From: Dyadobacter linearis | GTDB lineage: Bacteria; Bacteroidota; Bacteroidia; Cytophagales; Spirosomataceae | Assembly (NCBI RefSeq): GCF_907165045.1 | Contig: NZ_CAJRAU010000002.1 | Location: 186,001-250,000, forward strand | Direction of reading: 5' to 3' | Length of the DNA: 64,000 nt | Part shown: positions 44,896 to 54,302 of the stretch, piece after piece | Numbering within the stretch: position 1 is the first letter of the stretch | How the letters are laid out: each line of letters opens with the position of its first letter | Made by a program: the position numbers and the translations under genes | The notes under the pieces: generated by a model | What the model was told of the DNA's origin: nothing | What the model saw: the letters and a program-made list of their open reading frames with translations, nothing else | The model's database searches: none

Positions 44896-47800
44896 ATGAA
44901 TAATTTGCGGAAGGTGTTGGTGAGTTTGTTTCGCCAGGATGAGGATCTATTTAATTTTCTTCAGGAATATGCAACGGACGGATATCTGGTTTGGGAGTAT
45001 GGTAATCCTCAAAATCAATGGGCGGACGCGACGCTTTCCAGAAAACTTTCGGGCACTGCAAATGCATCTGGTCGTACAGATCTGTTAATTGATAGTCAAT
45101 TCATTGAGGAATACAGATCCCGGCCCGTCTCCGACTTTGTGGAAGGCGAGCAATTTCTGAGTCACGAGATCGAGCTACAAGTGCATGGCCAGGATCAGGT
45201 TGTTTTTACAGTACATTCCAAACCCATTTTTCATCCCGAAAACAATTCCCTTCTGATCGTTTCCGGCTTTTCGGTAGTTGATAAGCAAGCGAATATGCCG
45301 CGTGCCATTCGCGATACGCCGCTGTACGACGTCTTCATGAAGAGCCAGTCGGTGTACGTAGTAGGTATTTCGCAAGAAGGAAATTACATCTACGCAAACG
45401 ATTACTTCTGTGATTTCTACGGATATAGAAGAGAAGACCTGATCGGTACTTCTTCGCTGGCCGGCGTGGTGCCGGAGGATATTGAAAAGTGTTTTCTTGT
45501 CGGGCGCGCATGCTTTGATGTGCCGAATACGCCACACCCGGTTCAGCTGCGCAAAGCATCTGCCAGCAATGGCGTTAAAACCACCCAGTGGGAATTTATG
45601 GGCGTTACCAATGCCGGTGGAGAAGTCACGGAGCTTTTTTGCATTGGTTACGATTTGACGAAGCAGCTGAAAGTGGAAGAGGATTTTTCAGTGCTGATCT
45701 CCAATATGCAGGACGTACTCTTCATGATAGATCGTGAAGGGATTTTTAGTTATGCATCGCCAAGCTGGCTAAATACCTATGGATACACGGTCGAGGAAAC
45801 GATCGGTCATTCGTTTATGGAATTTGTACATCCAGAGGATTTTCAGACCTGCTTCGAGGCGCTGCGCATCACGATTGAAACCGGTGTGCCCGTCGCAGGC
45901 GGCGTAGAACACAGGATCCGGCACAAGAGCGGGAAGTGGTCGTGGAGCAATACAACAGCGAACATAGAGCCTTCCAGCAAAAAAGTGATCCTCACCAGTC
46001 ACGATATAACCGAGCTTCGCAATTCCAGGGAAAGACTGAAAGAGCTTGCAATAGTGGCTTCCAATACAACCGATTACATTGTTATTACAGATGGAAAGGG
46101 GCTGATAACCTGGGTGAACAATGCATACGAACAGCAAACCGGGTATAGTCGCGAAGAAGCACAGGGTAAAAGCCCGATTGAGTTGCTGCGTGGGCCTGGC
46201 TCTGATCAGGATACCATTGAACGCATTTACGAGGAATGCAAGCAGCTGAAAGTCGTGCAGGAAGAAGTTCTGTGCTATTCAAGGGCGGGAGATAAATATT
46301 GGGTCGATTTGAAAGTGACACCCGTATTTGACGATAACGGGGTTTGCACAAACTACGTGGCGCTCGAAAGGGATATTACCGCCAGAAAAGAATCCGATGA
46401 CGAGTTGAAGCGGATCAAGGATATGCTTGAAGAGACCAACCAGATCGCGATGATCGGTGGCTGGGAGCTACATCCGAAAACAGGGGAACTGTACTGGTCT
46501 TCCACAACAAAAGAAATACACGAGGTAGAAGAGGATTACGAACCTACTCTGGAAAAAGCCATCAGTTTTTATAAAGAAGGATTAAGCAGGGAAGCGATCG
46601 CAGAAGTAGTCGAGGATGGAATGCTCAATGCTACTTCATGGGATATTGAATTACAGATCGTTACGGCGAAAGGCAAAGAGATTTGGGTAAGAACGATCGG
46701 GAAGTCTGAAATGGAGGGCGGTGTTTGCCGCAGGCTTTACGGTGCTTTTCAGGATATTACGACGAGGAAAATGGCTGAGGTTGAGATTCTTAACTCAGAA
46801 GCCAAGTTCAGGAGCCTGTACGATTCCACAAGTGATTCGGTGATCCTTTTTGACCGGAACGGTTATCTGGATTGTAATGCAGCGGCGATCAAAATGTTTG
46901 GGGTTGATACTGTTGAAAAGCTGAGGCAAATGTCGCTGGGGGGATTGTCTCTGCGTGGCGAAGACGACGAGCAAACGCTACTGGGCATTTCGAACCGCCA
47001 TATTGAAGCCGTTTACAAAAAAGGCAGTCACAGCTTTGAGTGGATTTACAAACGGTTCGGGGATAAAAAAGAAACGTTTATCGCAGAAGTCCTGCTGAAT
47101 CTGATCCACGTTAATAACCATGATATTATCCAGGCTGTTGTGCGCGATATTACGTCCCGCAAAATGGCTGAGATCGAGCTGCTGGAAGCAAGGGAGCAGG
47201 CCGAAGAAGCGAGTAAACTGAAATCGGAGTTCCTCGCTAATATGAGCCACGAGATCAGGACCCCGCTTAATGGGGTAGTCGGATTTACGGACCTCCTCAT
47301 GAAAACGAGCCTTGACGAAACCCAGCAGCAATATATGTCAATGGTTTTTCAGTCGGCGAATTCGCTGCTTGATATCATCAATGATATTCTGGATTTTTCC
47401 AAAATAGAAGCAGGCAAGCTTGAACTGAGCTGGGAGAAAACGGACCTTTTAGAAATGTGCGGCCAGGTTTCGGACATGGTCAATTACCAGGCGCAGCAAA
47501 AACATCTTGAAATGCTATTGAATATCCCCGCAGATATTCCGCATTTCGTATGGACTGATCCGTTACGGTTGAGGCAGATCCTCGTAAATCTTCTTAGTAA
47601 CGCAGTAAAATTCACATTAACGGGTGAAATAGAGTTGAAAATTGAGGTATTGGATAAAACGGAAGAGGAAGACTACACTTTCAGATTCTCTGTCCGGGAT
47701 ACTGGTATTGGTATTGAACCGCAGGACCAGAAAAAGATCTTTGAGGCATTTTCGCAGGGAGATTCTTCTACTACCAAACGGTTTGGCGGCACGGGATTGG

Positions 47801-48759
47801 GACTGACGATTTCAAATAGTCTGCTCGGATTAATGCGTAGCAACTTGCAACTGGAAAGCGACGTAAACAAGGGAAGTATCTTCTTTTTCGACGTTACATT
47901 CACAGTAGTGGCCGGGAAGGACCTGTTCGAATGGGAAAATGTGGATGATATCAGGAATGTTCTCATCGTGGACGATAATGAGACCAATGGGCAAATCCTG
48001 CATGAAATGCTTAAAAACAAGGATATTGACTCTACTTTCGTCAAAAGCGGGGAAGAGGCGGTAGAATTGCTATCGTCTGATCCGGACTATGATATCATCT
48101 TAATGGATTGCAAAATGCCTGGTCTGGGAGGTATCGCGACGATCAGGGAGATCAGACAAATGGACAATAAAGCGGCTTCCGGTAAACCGATCTTTTTGCT
48201 GAACGATGCTTTTGAAGAGGATTCTGTTACTGCTCTGCGTGAAGAGCTGGATGTGCAGCATTTCCTCCTTAAACCCGTCAAAATCCAGCAGCTATTCTCG
48301 GCAATTTCCGGACTTAACAGAAAAGCAGGGGAGGAGCTGGATGAACAGCCTGGAAACTTCACTGAACGTGTTATCAATGAATCGGAGATTACCATTCTGA
48401 TCGCCGAGGATCACAAAATCAATATGTTGCTGGTCAGGTCGATGTTGAATAAAATAGTCCCGAATGCGGTGATCGTAGAGGCTGAAAACGGGCGGGAGGC
48501 GGTTCATGCTTACCATAAAAGCAATCCCGACCTGGTATTTATGGATATCCAAATGCCGGAAATGAACGGGTATGAAGCCGCCAGGGGGATCAGGAACCTG
48601 GAAAATGGAACGCGCGTTCCTATCATTGCGCTCACAGCCGGAACGGTTGTTGGGGAGAGGGAAAAATGTATAGAAGCCGGAATGGACGATTACCTCACAA
48701 AGCCTGTGATCAGGGATACTTTGGAAGAAATGCTCCTTCGCTGGCTTGTCAAAATCTAG
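44896..48759 (+). CDS. Hybrid sensor histidine kinase, five PAS domains and two receivers
   Basis: A 1287-residue cytoplasmic sensor; no membrane segment is visible. I start at the ATG at 44896, 15 bases after an in-frame TTG, because AGGG lies just upstream of it. Five PAS domains start near residues 145, 262, 384, 508 and 636. The histidine kinase follows, with H785 in FLANMSHEIRTPLNG, and HATPase motifs VRDTGIGI and FGGTGLGL. Receiver 1 has acceptor D1071 (LMDCKMPG) and receiver 2 has D1217 (FMDIQMPEMNG). Six bases separate it from the next kinase gene. The signal sensed is unknown; PAS domains might bind a small ligand. Confidence 0.93.
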   Translation: MNNLRKVLVSLFRQDEDLFNFLQEYATDGYLVWEYGNPQNQWADATLSRKLSGTANASGRTDLLIDSQFIEEYRSRPVSDFVEGEQFLSHEIELQVHGQDQVVFTVHSKPIFHPENNSLLIVSGFSVVDKQANMPRAIRDTPLYDVFMKSQSVYVVGISQEGNYIYANDYFCDFYGYRREDLIGTSSLAGVVPEDIEKCFLVGRACFDVPNTPHPVQLRKASASNGVKTTQWEFMGVTNAGGEVTELFCIGYDLTKQLKVEEDFSVLISNMQDVLFMIDREGIFSYASPSWLNTYGYTVEETIGHSFMEFVHPEDFQTCFEALRITIETGVPVAGGVEHRIRHKSGKWSWSNTTANIEPSSKKVILTSHDITELRNSRERLKELAIVASNTTDYIVITDGKGLITWVNNAYEQQTGYSREEAQGKSPIELLRGPGSDQDTIERIYEECKQLKVVQEEVLCYSRAGDKYWVDLKVTPVFDDNGVCTNYVALERDITARKESDDELKRIKDMLEETNQIAMIGGWELHPKTGELYWSSTTKEIHEVEEDYEPTLEKAISFYKEGLSREAIAEVVEDGMLNATSWDIELQIVTAKGKEIWVRTIGKSEMEGGVCRRLYGAFQDITTRKMAEVEILNSEAKFRSLYDSTSDSVILFDRNGYLDCNAAAIKMFGVDTVEKLRQMSLGGLSLRGEDDEQTLLGISNRHIEAVYKKGSHSFEWIYKRFGDKKETFIAEVLLNLIHVNNHDIIQAVVRDITSRKMAEIELLEAREQAEEASKLKSEFLANMSHEIRTPLNGVVGFTDLLMKTSLDETQQQYMSMVFQSANSLLDIINDILDFSKIEAGKLELSWEKTDLLEMCGQVSDMVNYQAQQKHLEMLLNIPADIPHFVWTDPLRLRQILVNLLSNAVKFTLTGEIELKIEVLDKTEEEDYTFRFSVRDTGIGIEPQDQKKIFEAFSQGDSSTTKRFGGTGLGLTISNSLLGLMRSNLQLESDVNKGSIFFFDVTFTVVAGKDLFEWENVDDIRNVLIVDDNETNGQILHEMLKNKDIDSTFVKSGEEAVELLSSDPDYDIILMDCKMPGLGGIATIREIRQMDNKAASGKPIFLLNDAFEEDSVTALREELDVQHFLLKPVKIQQLFSAISGLNRKAGEELDEQPGNFTERVINESEITILIAEDHKINMLLVRSMLNKIVPNAVIVEAENGREAVHAYHKSNPDLVFMDIQMPEMNGYEAARGIRNLENGTRVPIIALTAGTVVGEREKCIEAGMDDYLTKPVIRDTLEEMLLRWLVKI

Positions 48760-48765
48760 TTGCGG

Positions 48766-50589
48766 ATGCGGAAAATCTATACTACCACTTTTCTTCTGGG
48801 TTTGCTGCTACTCGAAAATCTGCTCATACATTCTTTCCAAACAGCAAATGCAACGCCCAAAACAGTGCCGCCGCAATCGACGCTCACTGAACTTTATGCA
48901 AAAGCAGATGATTATGCCACGGCCTGGCCCGACTCGCTCCGGAAAATAGCAGGTCTGGTAATGCAAGAGGGAAAAAGGCTCAATGATAAAAATGCGCTCG
49001 TGCGCGGGCAGCGTTACGAGGCACAAGCGCTGTGGCGGTTGGGTAGCCACGATAAGGCTATGCAAATGGCAATCAAGGCATTAAGTGATGCCGAAAAATG
49101 GAAAACCACCTCCGAGCTGCCAGACATTTACGGCGTGATCGGCAACCTGCACAAAGAGAAAGCGAATTATAGTATGGCACTGGCGGCCGTTGCAAAAGGG
49201 ATGGGAATTGCCAGAAGCAGGCGGGACACGGTCGGAATTATCTACATGGCGCGCCTGCAAGCGATGTTCACCCAGGGGCTCGGAGCCGACAGAAGGGACA
49301 GTATCCTGATCGATAAATCGCTGGATATGCACCTGGAAGGCTTAAAGCTGGCAGAATCGTCGCCGCGTTTTGAAAAACACACTATCGGATATTACAACAA
49401 CCTAGCCCAGGTTTATGTGAAAAAGAAAGATCCCGAAAAGGCGCTTTTTTACGTAACCAAAGGGATGAATCTGGCAAAAAAACACAACCAGCTGCTTTCG
49501 CTCACTTACAGCTACACCTGGCTTTCGCAGATATGGCTAATGCGGGAGGACAAGAAAAAGGCTATTGGTTACCTTGAATCTGCATTAAAAATCACCCAGG
49601 AACTGCATAATCCGTTTCGCGAAATGGAGGTGAACCGGTACCTGTACCGCGCACTTAGTCAGACCAGTAACTACAAAGAGGCGCTGGCCGCCTACACGCG
49701 ATATAGTGAGATCCGGGATTCGTTGCGGGTGCTCGAAAATGTGAGACAGATCGGGGAGGTGCAGATGAAATATGAGGCAGATAAGAAGGACCAGCAGATT
49801 GGTGCATTGGGCGCAGCTAACAGGAGTAAAACGCGGGAAATTGTCTGGGCACTAGGCGGGCTTCTTGCATTTCTGCTTCTCTCGGTCTTTATGTTTTTCC
49901 AATACCGGACCATTTCCAGAACTAACAAGGTGCTGGCCAAAAACAACCAGAAGATCAATGATCAGGCTGAAAAGCTGACGGTGCTGATGAAAGAACTGCA
50001 TCATCGGGTGAAGAATAATTTGCAGACGGTTTCAAGTTTACTCAGCCTGCAATCCAGCCGGATAACCGACGAGGATGCCAGGCAAAGTATCCGCGCCGGA
50101 CAACAGCGTATTGAAGCAATGTCGCTGATCCACAAGAGCTTGTATAATGATGATACGGTTAATCTGGTGAATATGCGCGAGTATATGTGTAACCTGATCG
50201 AAAGTGTAATGCAAAGTTTCGGGATCAGTCACGAGCAGTTGAAGCTGAGCATTTCAGTTTCTGTCAGGGAAATGGATATTGATACCGCAATGCCGATCGG
50301 GTTGATCGTCAATGAGTGGATCACGAATTCATTTAAACACGCATTCAAACATACCTCCGATCCGGAAATATCAGTTATCTTGGAAAACCGGGGAAACCTT
50401 TACCTTGAAATTTCCGACAATGGTGTGGGAATGGATCTTAAAAAGTGGGAATCTCCCGCGGGTTCGTTTGGAGTAAAAGTGGTAAAAGTGCTTTCCAGGC
50501 AACTGGATGGTAAATGCAAGGTACAAATCGCCGGTGGTACGAAGTTTATTATGGAAGCTCCGCTGCGGCAGAGAAGTACTGACGGCTAG
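48766..50589 (+). CDS. TPR sensor histidine kinase, HisKA_2 type
   Basis: A 607-residue membrane sensor kinase. I use the ATG at 48766, giving signal-like MRKIYTTTFLLGLLLLENLL. Residues about 45-345 form helical TPR-like repeats in the periplasm (for example SELPDIYGVIGNLHKEKANY, YYNNLAQVYVKKKDPEKALF). A membrane helix spans about 357-382, followed by a short coiled coil. The HisKA_2 box LMKELHHRVKNNLQTVSSLL has His412, and the ATPase domain carries NEWITNSFKHAF and SDNGVGM. It starts 6 bases after the hybrid kinase stop and precedes a lone receiver by 14 bases. Confidence 0.92.
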   Translation: MRKIYTTTFLLGLLLLENLLIHSFQTANATPKTVPPQSTLTELYAKADDYATAWPDSLRKIAGLVMQEGKRLNDKNALVRGQRYEAQALWRLGSHDKAMQMAIKALSDAEKWKTTSELPDIYGVIGNLHKEKANYSMALAAVAKGMGIARSRRDTVGIIYMARLQAMFTQGLGADRRDSILIDKSLDMHLEGLKLAESSPRFEKHTIGYYNNLAQVYVKKKDPEKALFYVTKGMNLAKKHNQLLSLTYSYTWLSQIWLMREDKKKAIGYLESALKITQELHNPFREMEVNRYLYRALSQTSNYKEALAAYTRYSEIRDSLRVLENVRQIGEVQMKYEADKKDQQIGALGAANRSKTREIVWALGGLLAFLLLSVFMFFQYRTISRTNKVLAKNNQKINDQAEKLTVLMKELHHRVKNNLQTVSSLLSLQSSRITDEDARQSIRAGQQRIEAMSLIHKSLYNDDTVNLVNMREYMCNLIESVMQSFGISHEQLKLSISVSVREMDIDTAMPIGLIVNEWITNSFKHAFKHTSDPEISVILENRGNLYLEISDNGVGMDLKKWESPAGSFGVKVVKVLSRQLDGKCKVQIAGGTKFIMEAPLRQRSTDG

Positions 50590-50603
50590 AAAGCACATTA
50601 TTT

Positions 50604-50987
50604 ATGGAAAAGGAGATCAAAATTTTAATTGTAGAAGATGAAGGTATTCAGGCTATGGGCCTGGAAGAAACGTTGGAGCAGGCGGGTTATCAGGTGGTTG
50701 GAATCGCAGATAGCAGCGAAGAAGTGCTTCAATTCGTAGCAGCAAGCCCAATCGACCTGATTGTGATGGACATTCATATTAAAGGAGAAATGGATGGGAT
50801 AGATACAGCCAAGCTCGTACGGGAGGAGCGGCCGGAAATGCCTATTATCTATTTGACTGCTTATATGGACCAGGAAACCATTCGCCGTGCAGCGGAAACC
50901 TCACCGGCTGGCTACATTACAAAACCTTACAGGCAATTGCAGCTGCTTAGCAATATTGAGCAGGCTCTTGCAGAAAATAAAAAATAA
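50604..50987 (+). CDS. Single-domain response regulator
   Basis: A 127-residue receiver with no output domain. KILIVEDEG provides the acidic pocket, Asp56 in VMDIHIKGEMDG is the phosphoacceptor, LTAY has the switch Thr, and ITKPY carries the conserved Lys. The DIHIKG form is typical of receivers paired with HisKA_2 kinases. As the third gene of the signalling operon, it is likely the target or shuttle of the upstream kinase. The downstream effector is not in this window. Confidence 0.94.
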   Translation: MEKEIKILIVEDEGIQAMGLEETLEQAGYQVVGIADSSEEVLQFVAASPIDLIVMDIHIKGEMDGIDTAKLVREERPEMPIIYLTAYMDQETIRRAAETSPAGYITKPYRQLQLLSNIEQALAENKK

Positions 50988-51027
50988 AACAGGAAAGCTA
51001 AGCGATAAATGCTTTTACCTTCCTGTT
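50988..51027. terminator. Hairpin between response regulator and SDR genes
   Basis: AACAGGAA at 50988-50995 pairs with TTCCTGTT at 51020-51027, with AAGC/GCTT pairing inside. It fills the gap between convergent genes, immediately after the receiver stop codon. The T-run is poor, so its strength is uncertain. Confidence 0.4.
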
Positions 51028-51037
51028 AATCAATTTG

Positions 51038-51895
51038 TTATCCATTGACAACCTGTCCGCCGTTAGGGTGCAATACCTGTCCGCTCATGTAGGAAGCATC
51101 CTCACTTGCCAGAAATACAAAGCAGGTAGCTACCTCACTAGGCTGGCCCGGGCGTTTGAACGGGGTATCCTTCCCAAACTCCTTAACCTTCTCAGAATCA
51201 AATGTTGACGGAATTAACGGAGTCCATATTGGTCCAGGTGCAACTGCATTGACCCGTATTCCCTGTTCCGCCAGATTCATCGCCAGCGACCTGGTATACG
51301 CCACGATCGCTCCTTTGGTGGACGAGTAATCCAATAGCGACGGGCTGCCGTGATAGGCGGTAATGGAAGTGGTATTTATGATCGAATCCCGTTCCGAAAG
51401 ATGTGGAAGGGCCGCCTGGGTAAAGTAGAAGAATGAGAAAATATTTGTCTCAAAAGTAGTGGCGAGCTGCTCGGCAGAAATCTCCCTGATATCCTCTTTG
51501 GGGTGCTGCTCGGCGGCATTGTTTACCAGAATATTCAGCTTGCCAAATTCACTTACCGTCCTGCTCACAGCGTCTTTGCAAAACTGTTCGTCGCGAATAT
51601 CGCCCTGGATCAACAGACAACCTTTTCCTTCGGCTTCTACCATAGCTTTGGTTTCCGAAGCATCCTGGCTTTCTTCCAGATATACGATAGCCACATCGGC
51701 ACCTTCGCGGGCGAAATGAACAGCTACCGCGCGGCCGATTCCACTATCACCTCCTGTGATCAGCGCGGTTTTACCCTGCAACTTGCCGCTTCCCCGGTAG
51801 TTTTCGCGGATAATAACCGGAGCCGGATCCATCAATTCTTCTATTCCAGGCCGTACGTTCTGCGTCTGACCTTTGGTATCAATGTCGTAATCCAT
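51038..51895 (-). CDS. Short-chain dehydrogenase/reductase (YhdF-like)
   Basis: A 285-residue NAD(P)-dependent oxidoreductase. The ATG at 51893-51895 is used; the longer in-frame extension would overlap the divergent NDH-2 promoter and start. The extra N-terminal segment IEELMDPAPVIIRENYRGSG precedes TGGDSGIGRAVA, the cofactor motif. LVNNAAEQ is the NNAG-like motif and the catalytic residues are Ser in NTTSITAY and YSSTK. Members like this are often general-stress proteins. Substrate unknown. Confidence 0.92.
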   Translation of the reverse strand: MDYDIDTKGQTQNVRPGIEELMDPAPVIIRENYRGSGKLQGKTALITGGDSGIGRAVAVHFAREGADVAIVYLEESQDASETKAMVEAEGKGCLLIQGDIRDEQFCKDAVSRTVSEFGKLNILVNNAAEQHPKEDIREISAEQLATTFETNIFSFFYFTQAALPHLSERDSIINTTSITAYHGSPSLLDYSSTKGAIVAYTRSLAMNLAEQGIRVNAVAPGPIWTPLIPSTFDSEKVKEFGKDTPFKRPGQPSEVATCFVFLASEDASYMSGQVLHPNGGQVVNG

Positions 51896-52054
51896 GTTAT
51901 AATTTGTTTGGTGAAGTTGACCGCCTGGGTCAAAAACCATGTGCCAGCGCGTAGTGAGCAAATATTTTCTCACCAAAAAATAGGGTGAAAAGCTGGAACC
52001 GGCATAATTATAATAACCGCATTCCGCAGGATATAGCACTAAAAATATAAGAAT

Positions 52055-53320
52055 ATGGCTACGAAGAAAGTAGTGATAATCGGCGGAGGCTTTGCCGGTA
52101 TTAACCTGGCGCAGAAACTCTCTAAGGACAAAAATTTTCATATTACCCTGGTTGATAAGAACAACTATAATTTTTTCCCGCCACTGCTGTACCAGGTGGC
52201 GACGGGTTTTCTGGAAGCTTCTAATATCAGTTACCCCTTCCGGAAATTTTTTCAGGGAAAAGAGAATCTCAGGTTTAGTCTGGGAGAATTTCGTCAGGTA
52301 TTTCTCGCACAGAATAAGGTGCTGACCGACGCCGGCGAGATTGATTATGATTACCTCGTATTTGCCACCGGTACCGAAACCAATTATTTCGGGATGGAAA
52401 ATGTTAAAAAGAATGCGGTACCGATGAAAACGGTAAAGGATGCGCTGGCCCTGCGCAATACGATCCTGGCAAACAAAGAAAAGGCGGCCCGAATTAACGA
52501 CCTGGCAGAGCGGAGAAAACTCTTATCGATCGTAGTCGCCGGCGCTGGCCCTACTGGCGTGGAAGTATCGGGGATGTTGGCAGAAATGCACAAGGGAATT
52601 TTTAAAAAGGATTATCCAGAGCTCGGAAGCGACGAGGTTGAAATCTATCTGGTCGACGCACTGCCGGTTGTTTTGAACCCGATGAGCAAAAAATCACAGG
52701 AAGAAACGCTGGCTGAACTGAAAGGTCTGGGTATTAAAGTACTGCTGGATCACGCGGTAAAGGATTATGAAAATGATGTGGTGACTTTTGCGAATGGAAA
52801 AACCATTGAGACTAAAACGCTGATCTGGACTTCCGGCGTTACCGCGGTAGAGTTGCCCGGCCTCCCAAAAGAAGTTCTTGGCCGAGGAAAGCGCGTGCTG
52901 GTGGATCGCTACAATAGGGTAAAGGGATTCGAGAACGTTTTTGCGCTCGGCGACATTTGCATGATGGAAGGCGACGATGACTTTCCAAACGGTCACCCGC
53001 AGTTGGCGCAGGTCGCTATTCAGCAGGGTAAGAATCTGGCTAAAAATTTGAGTCTGATGTTGTCTGGTAAACCGCTCACAAAATTCAGTTATATTGATAA
53101 GGGGACAATGGCGATCATCGGTGTAAACAAGGCGGTGGCCGACCTGCCTCGCGGTTTGCATTTCAAGGGTTTTATCGCGTACTTTCTGTGGATGGTCGTA
53201 CACTTGTTCTCATTGATCCGTTACCGTAATCAGGTTAAAACGTTTTACAACTGGATGGTCGCTTTCGTTACCCGGGACCAGTCGCTGCGTTTCATCCTTG
53301 ATTCCAAACCGGATAAATGA
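52055..53320 (+). CDS. ndh: Type II NADH dehydrogenase
   Basis: A 421-residue membrane-associated flavoprotein that passes electrons from NADH to quinone without pumping protons. The first Rossmann motif VVIIGGGFAGINLAQKL binds FAD and VVAGAGPTGVEVSGMLAEM (residue about 157) binds NADH. FALGDIC is the FAD-contact segment and HPQLAQVAIQQG follows, as in NDH-2. The C-terminus has a hydrophobic helix (FIAYFLWMVVHLFSLI) for membrane attachment. It is followed after 54 bases by a CorA gene. Confidence 0.91.
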   Translation: MATKKVVIIGGGFAGINLAQKLSKDKNFHITLVDKNNYNFFPPLLYQVATGFLEASNISYPFRKFFQGKENLRFSLGEFRQVFLAQNKVLTDAGEIDYDYLVFATGTETNYFGMENVKKNAVPMKTVKDALALRNTILANKEKAARINDLAERRKLLSIVVAGAGPTGVEVSGMLAEMHKGIFKKDYPELGSDEVEIYLVDALPVVLNPMSKKSQEETLAELKGLGIKVLLDHAVKDYENDVVTFANGKTIETKTLIWTSGVTAVELPGLPKEVLGRGKRVLVDRYNRVKGFENVFALGDICMMEGDDDFPNGHPQLAQVAIQQGKNLAKNLSLMLSGKPLTKFSYIDKGTMAIIGVNKAVADLPRGLHFKGFIAYFLWMVVHLFSLIRYRNQVKTFYNWMVAFVTRDQSLRFILDSKPDK

Positions 53321-53374
53321 AAGAAGCTGCCGCCATATTAAAACCTTACACTGTTAGTATTCATTTAATCTATT

Positions 53375-54277
53375 ATGATTCAGAGTATTACTGATCGCAG
53401 CGAGCATCCGTTCGAATGGATCGATATCGTTGACCCCGATCAGCAAGAGCTTGATGAACTTACCAGGAAATATAATTTGCACAGCTCGTCTATCAATGAC
53501 TGGCTTCAAGTTGACCATCTTCCGAAGTATGAAAATGTACATAATTACATCTTCATTATTTTCAGGTTGCACGCTGATAACGTGTCCGATGAAGCAGATA
53601 CGGTAACAGAACTGACTGACAAAGTGGCAATATTCATGTTTGACGAACTTGTGATCACTTTGCACAAAAAAGAGTGGCTGGCTCCTCAGCATATCAAGGA
53701 AAACCAGATTAAGGAACATACCTGTGAAAATACGCATCAGCTTGTAAATGAGATCATTAAAAGCTGCATAGCGACTTACGAAGCGCCTTCTTCGAAGCTC
53801 ACTTCGGATATTGAGTTCTATGAAGAGAATATGTTTCTCAAAAACAGAAAACCCTCTTTACTTAAAGGACTTTACTACCTGCGCCGGCAGGTGGAGGTGA
53901 CCCGCCGCGTGCTCATGCTGTCCCACGATATTGTTGATAAAATCGATAGTAGCGAACTATCAAATACCTACACGCGCGACACACGCGACTTGTACGTAAA
54001 GCTTCACAACATTTACGATACGCTGTTTGAGAACATGAACCAGCTGGTAATGATCTATTTTTCAATATCCTCCCAGCGCACTAATGACATTGTGCGGGTA
54101 TTAACGGTGTTTTCAGTATTCTTTATGCCACTTACATTCATTGTGGGGATATATGGGATGAATTTTGAGCACATGCCGGAATTAAAATGGCGACTTGGCT
54201 ATCCCGGGGTAATGATATTAATGGGCGCAATTACCGTAGGTATTTATATCTGGTTCAAAAGGCGCGGCTGGTTGTAA
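53375..54277 (+). CDS. corA: CorA-family divalent-cation transporter
   Basis: A 300-residue member of the 2-TM-GxN family of magnesium/cobalt channels. A cytoplasmic alpha/beta and long helical domain covers about 1-235. Two C-terminal helices (about 238-262 and 275-295) flank the selectivity motif YGMNFEHMPE. The C-terminus is basic (FKRRGWL). Substrate preference between Mg, Co and Ni is not readable. A good partner of NDH-2 transcriptionally but not functionally. Confidence 0.94.
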   Translation: MIQSITDRSEHPFEWIDIVDPDQQELDELTRKYNLHSSSINDWLQVDHLPKYENVHNYIFIIFRLHADNVSDEADTVTELTDKVAIFMFDELVITLHKKEWLAPQHIKENQIKEHTCENTHQLVNEIIKSCIATYEAPSSKLTSDIEFYEENMFLKNRKPSLLKGLYYLRRQVEVTRRVLMLSHDIVDKIDSSELSNTYTRDTRDLYVKLHNIYDTLFENMNQLVMIYFSISSQRTNDIVRVLTVFSVFFMPLTFIVGIYGMNFEHMPELKWRLGYPGVMILMGAITVGIYIWFKRRGWL

Positions 54278-54302
54278 TCGCGTCCACCTCCCCTAAAACT
54301 TT

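Noticed and set aside
51896..52141. N-terminal extension of the SDR gene
   Set aside because: The in-frame extension overlaps the start of the divergent NDH-2 gene and lacks SDR-like sequence; the internal ATG at 51893-51895 gives the normal family N-terminus.
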